8,724 bases of DNA from an uncultured Bacteroides sp. GTDB taxonomy: Bacteria > Bacteroidota > Bacteroidia > Bacteroidales > UBA11471. Positions within the stretch are counted from its first letter, which is position 1. Each line of letters begins with the position of its first letter. The stretch lies in NCBI GenBank assembly GCA_905210875.1, contig CAJLYN010000084.1, positions 1 to 8,724 on the forward strand, in the 5' to 3' direction. Positions 6,227 to 8,724 of the stretch are shown here, in pieces. The position numbers and the translations under genes are program-made. The notes beneath the pieces were generated by a model. It had not been told where the DNA came from. It made no database searches and was given only the letters and a program-made list of their open reading frames with translations.

Positions 6227-7345
6227 ATGAAGAAGTATCGAAGTTTATGTATCGCTCTTCTGGTAGCCGGCCTCGCTTTGCCGGCCTGCCGTGAGCAACC
6301 GCCGGCCTCTCCCGTTACGGTGCCCGCTGTTACGGTGGCCTACCCGCAACAGCTGGCGGTAACTTTGTACAAGGAGTATCCCGGTTACATATCGGCTTGG
6401 AATGCCGTCGATGTCGTGGCCCGTGTGTCGGGTTACTTGTTGGAGAGTCTTCCTGCGGCCGGGTCGGTGGTACACAAGGGCGACCTGCTCTATGTCATAG
6501 AACCCACCCAGTACGAAGATGCCGTGAAACAGGCCGAGGCGGGTGTGCTCGATGCCCGTGCCACACTCGACTATGCGCAGAACAATTATACCCGCATGAA
6601 AGAGGCGCGCAGCAGTAATGCCGTGAGTGAGATAGACCTGATACAGGCCCGCTCCAATATGCAGATAGCCGAGGCGGCGCTCTCGAATGCCGAAGCGGCA
6701 CTGAACACGGCGCAGACCAATCTGAGCTACTGCTACATACACGCACCTTACTCCGGTCATATCTCCCTGACGGCCTATTCCGAAGGCGGATACATTGCAG
6801 GACAGTCTTCGCCGGCCCGCATGTCGACCATCTATCAGGATTCGGCCGTGTATGCCTACTTCTCGATAGAAGATGCGCAATACCTGAAAATTGTTGAAAA
6901 TCTGCGGCGTACACAACCCACGGCCGAGGATCGCCGTGTGATGGTTTATACACGGGAGAACGCGGTGCCTTATCCCGGCACGGTCGATTATCTGGCGCCC
7001 AACATCAATCTCTCTACCGGAACGATTGCGTTGCGGGCGGCGGTCAGGAATCCGCGTGGCGAACTGAAAGACGGCCTTTACGTAACGGTCCGCATCAAGT
7101 CGGACTATAAGGCGAATGCCCTTTTGGTACCGAGCTTTTCGATTGGTACCGACCAGCTCGGAAAGTATCTCTATGTTGTCGGGGCCGACGACAAGATTAT
7201 GTACCGGCATATCGAGACCTCCGGTACGGTCGATGATACCCTCACCATTGTGGAGAGTGGGTTGCGGCCCGATGAGCGGTTTGTAACCAAGGCGTTGTTG
7301 AAAGTGCGCGATGGCATGGCCGTGCGCCCGGTGCTTGCACCGTAA
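6227..7345 (+). CDS. RND efflux periplasmic adaptor subunit (membrane fusion protein, lipoprotein)
   Basis: The adaptor that bridges the inner-membrane RND transporter and the outer-membrane channel. The 372-residue protein has a lipoprotein signal peptide ending in the lipobox LPAC, so C21 should be lipid-modified and anchor the protein on the periplasmic face of the inner membrane. Domains follow the AcrA/MexA order: first lipoyl half (about 61-92), alpha-helical hairpin rich in Ala, Gln and Glu (about 95-162), second lipoyl half with YIHAPYSGHIS (170-180), beta-barrel (about 205-295) and membrane-proximal domain (about 296-368). The KDGLYVTVRI stretch (281-290) corresponds to the usual 'L-x-x-G-M-x-V' block. 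The length is normal for the family. It lies between the channel gene and the transporter gene with gaps of 30 and 17 bases, so all three are probably translated from one mRNA. The drug or metabolite exported cannot be told from the adaptor. Confidence 0.95.
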   Translation: MKKYRSLCIALLVAGLALPACREQPPASPVTVPAVTVAYPQQLAVTLYKEYPGYISAWNAVDVVARVSGYLLESLPAAGSVVHKGDLLYVIEPTQYEDAVKQAEAGVLDARATLDYAQNNYTRMKEARSSNAVSEIDLIQARSNMQIAEAALSNAEAALNTAQTNLSYCYIHAPYSGHISLTAYSEGGYIAGQSSPARMSTIYQDSAVYAYFSIEDAQYLKIVENLRRTQPTAEDRRVMVYTRENAVPYPGTVDYLAPNINLSTGTIALRAAVRNPRGELKDGLYVTVRIKSDYKANALLVPSFSIGTDQLGKYLYVVGADDKIMYRHIETSGTVDDTLTIVESGLRPDERFVTKALLKVRDGMAVRPVLAP

Positions 7346-7362
7346 TTTTTAATAGACAAGAT

Positions 7363-8724
7363 ATGTTTTCAAGATTCTTTATCGACCGTCCTGTTTTTGC
7401 CACGGTACTGGCCCTGCTCATGGTGTTGGCCGGGATTGTATCGCTCGAAGTGCTTCCCGTGGCGCAATTCCCCGACATCACTCCGCCCACGGTACAGGTA
7501 TCGGCCGTGTATCCGGGTGCGAGCGCCGCAACGGTGGCCCAGTCGGTGGGTACGGTTATCGAGGAGCAGGTAAACGGGGTCGACGGCATGATATACATGA
7601 GTTCGGCCTCCTCGTCGTCGGGCAGCTACACCCTGACGGTAACCTTTGAAGTGGGTACAGACATCGACATGGCCACTGTGCTGGTGCAGAACCGTGTGGC
7701 GATAGCCGAAGGCAATCTGCCCGAGGCCGTGGTGGAGCAGGGTATTACTACACGCAAGCAGTCGACCGACATTGTGCTGCTGCTTGCCCTGGAATCCGAT
7801 TCGGCTCTGTACGACGGGCTTTATCTCTCTAACTATGCACAGCTCCACTTTACCGATGCATTGTCGCGTCTGCCCGGTGTGGGCAGTGTGAAGGTGTTCG
7901 GTGCCGGAAGTTACAGCATGCGTGTATGGATCAACCCCGAACTGATGCGCATACGTGGCGTTACACCCTCCGATGTCTTTGCGGCCATACAGGCACAGAA
8001 TGTCGAGGTGTCGGCCGGGACGGTCGGCAGTCAGCCGCTTGACGAGCCGGTCGACTTCCAGTTTACCCTCACGGCGCGGGGACTGCTCACGACGGCCGAA
8101 GATTTCGGCAACCTGGTCGTCAAGGTGCTGCCGGGCGGAAATTATCTGCGCCTGCGCGACATTGCCCGGATAGACCTTGGCAGCCAGACCTATAATGTGG
8201 CCTCGACCCAGAACGGCCGACAGTCGGCATCGATGGCCATATATCAGTCGCCGGGCTCCAATGCGTTGAGCGTATCAAAACTTGTCAGAGCCGAGATGGA
8301 GAGGCTGGCCGGAGATCTGCCGTCGGGTGTGCGTTACGAGGTTGTTCTCGACACGACCGATTTTGTATCGGCATCGGTCGACGAGGTGCTGAAAACCTTT
8401 CTCGAAACGACCCTCCTGGTCATACTGGTTATTCTGCTCTTCCTGCAAAACGGAAGGGCTGTCATCATACCGTCGCTCACCATTCCGGTTTCGCTGATAG
8501 CCACCTTTGCCGTCATGCACCTGTTTGGCTTTTCCATCAATATGCTCACCCTCTTCGGTCTTGTGTTGGCCATTGCTATTGTGGTCGACGACGCCATCGT
8601 GGTGGTAGAGAACACGGCCCGTCTGCTCGATACCGGCCGGTATTCGGCCCGCGAGGCGGTTGTCCGGGCCATGGGCGAGATTACCGGCCCCGTTATCGGT
8701 GTCGTACTGGTGCTGATGGCGGTG
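7363..8724 (+). CDS. RND efflux transporter, HAE1/AcrB family (3' end outside window)
   Basis: The proton-driven inner-membrane pump. The frame is open to the last base, giving 454 residues of a protein that usually has about 1,030-1,060. It begins MFSRFFIDRPVFA, the standard AcrB-family N-terminus, with TM1 at about 10-28, then the first porter/docking domain (about 30-340) including SYGSVKVFG-like LPGVGSVKVFGAG and QNVEVSAGTVG. TM2 (about 347-361), FLQNGRA (360-366), TM3 (about 367-388) and TM4 follow. TM4 contains D409-D410 in VVDDAIVVVEN, equivalent to the proton-relay pair D407/D408 of AcrB, so the visible half should be functional. These features place it in the hydrophobe/amphiphile (HAE1) branch, not the metal-ion branch. 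It starts 17 bases after the adaptor stop, with an A-rich leader. The second porter domain and the last eight membrane helices are outside the window, so their integrity cannot be judged. Confidence 0.95.
   Translation, partial: MFSRFFIDRPVFATVLALLMVLAGIVSLEVLPVAQFPDITPPTVQVSAVYPGASAATVAQSVGTVIEEQVNGVDGMIYMSSASSSSGSYTLTVTFEVGTDIDMATVLVQNRVAIAEGNLPEAVVEQGITTRKQSTDIVLLLALESDSALYDGLYLSNYAQLHFTDALSRLPGVGSVKVFGAGSYSMRVWINPELMRIRGVTPSDVFAAIQAQNVEVSAGTVGSQPLDEPVDFQFTLTARGLLTTAEDFGNLVVKVLPGGNYLRLRDIARIDLGSQTYNVASTQNGRQSASMAIYQSPGSNALSVSKLVRAEMERLAGDLPSGVRYEVVLDTTDFVSASVDEVLKTFLETTLLVILVILLFLQNGRAVIIPSLTIPVSLIATFAVMHLFGFSINMLTLFGLVLAIAIVVDDAIVVVENTARLLDTGRYSAREAVVRAMGEITGPVIGVVLVLMAV

Noticed and set aside
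6245..7210. 321-codon minus-strand open frame opposite the adaptor gene
   Set aside because: Antisense shadow; the sense strand has lipobox, hairpin and lipoyl motifs, and this frame resembles no family I know.
1..8724. CRISPR array, mobile element, toxin-antitoxin, phage-defence or biosynthetic cluster
   Set aside because: No regularly spaced repeats, no terminal inverted repeats, and every sizeable coding region belongs to a known core family.

Overview
The window looks like chromosomal core sequence from a Bacteroidales bacterium (phylum Bacteroidota) of moderate GC. The clues are a textbook Bacteroidota promoter (TTTG, 19 bases, TAnnTTTG) in front of one gene, A-rich leaders instead of Shine-Dalgarno sequences, a catalytically dead M16 peptidase homologue of a type I know from Bacteroides, and LPS (Kdo) synthesis typical of a Gram-negative. 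I cannot name a genus. There is no tRNA, rRNA, CRISPR array, transposase, integrase or phage gene, and nothing suggests recent transfer.

Positions 1-2604 hold a tight plus-strand run of three genes: the end of an NfeD-type membrane protein (its start lies before the window), kdsB (overlapping it by 4 bases) and an M16 peptidase homologue without the zinc motif (7 bases later). After a 92-base gap comes mgsA (methylglyoxal synthase), which may be a distal member of the run or have its own promoter. It converges with a minus-strand aldehyde dehydrogenase gene, the two stop codons lying only 7 bases apart.

A 211-base divergent intergenic region (4555-4765) holds the aldehyde dehydrogenase promoter and the leader of a plus-strand operon for a tripartite RND efflux pump: outer-membrane channel, then periplasmic adaptor lipoprotein, then the inner-membrane RND transporter, which runs off the end of the window after 454 codons. 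The leader has overlapping inverted repeats, one covering the start codon.

Functionally, most of the window concerns the cell envelope: NfeD (membrane quality or organisation), KdsB (activating Kdo for lipid A/LPS core) and the efflux pump. The mgsA/aldehyde dehydrogenase pair suggests making and removing reactive aldehydes, though their link is only by position. I found no convincing new multi-gene system. The points most worth a second look are the inactive M16 homologue, the promoter architecture between aldehyde dehydrogenase and the pump, and the structured pump leader.
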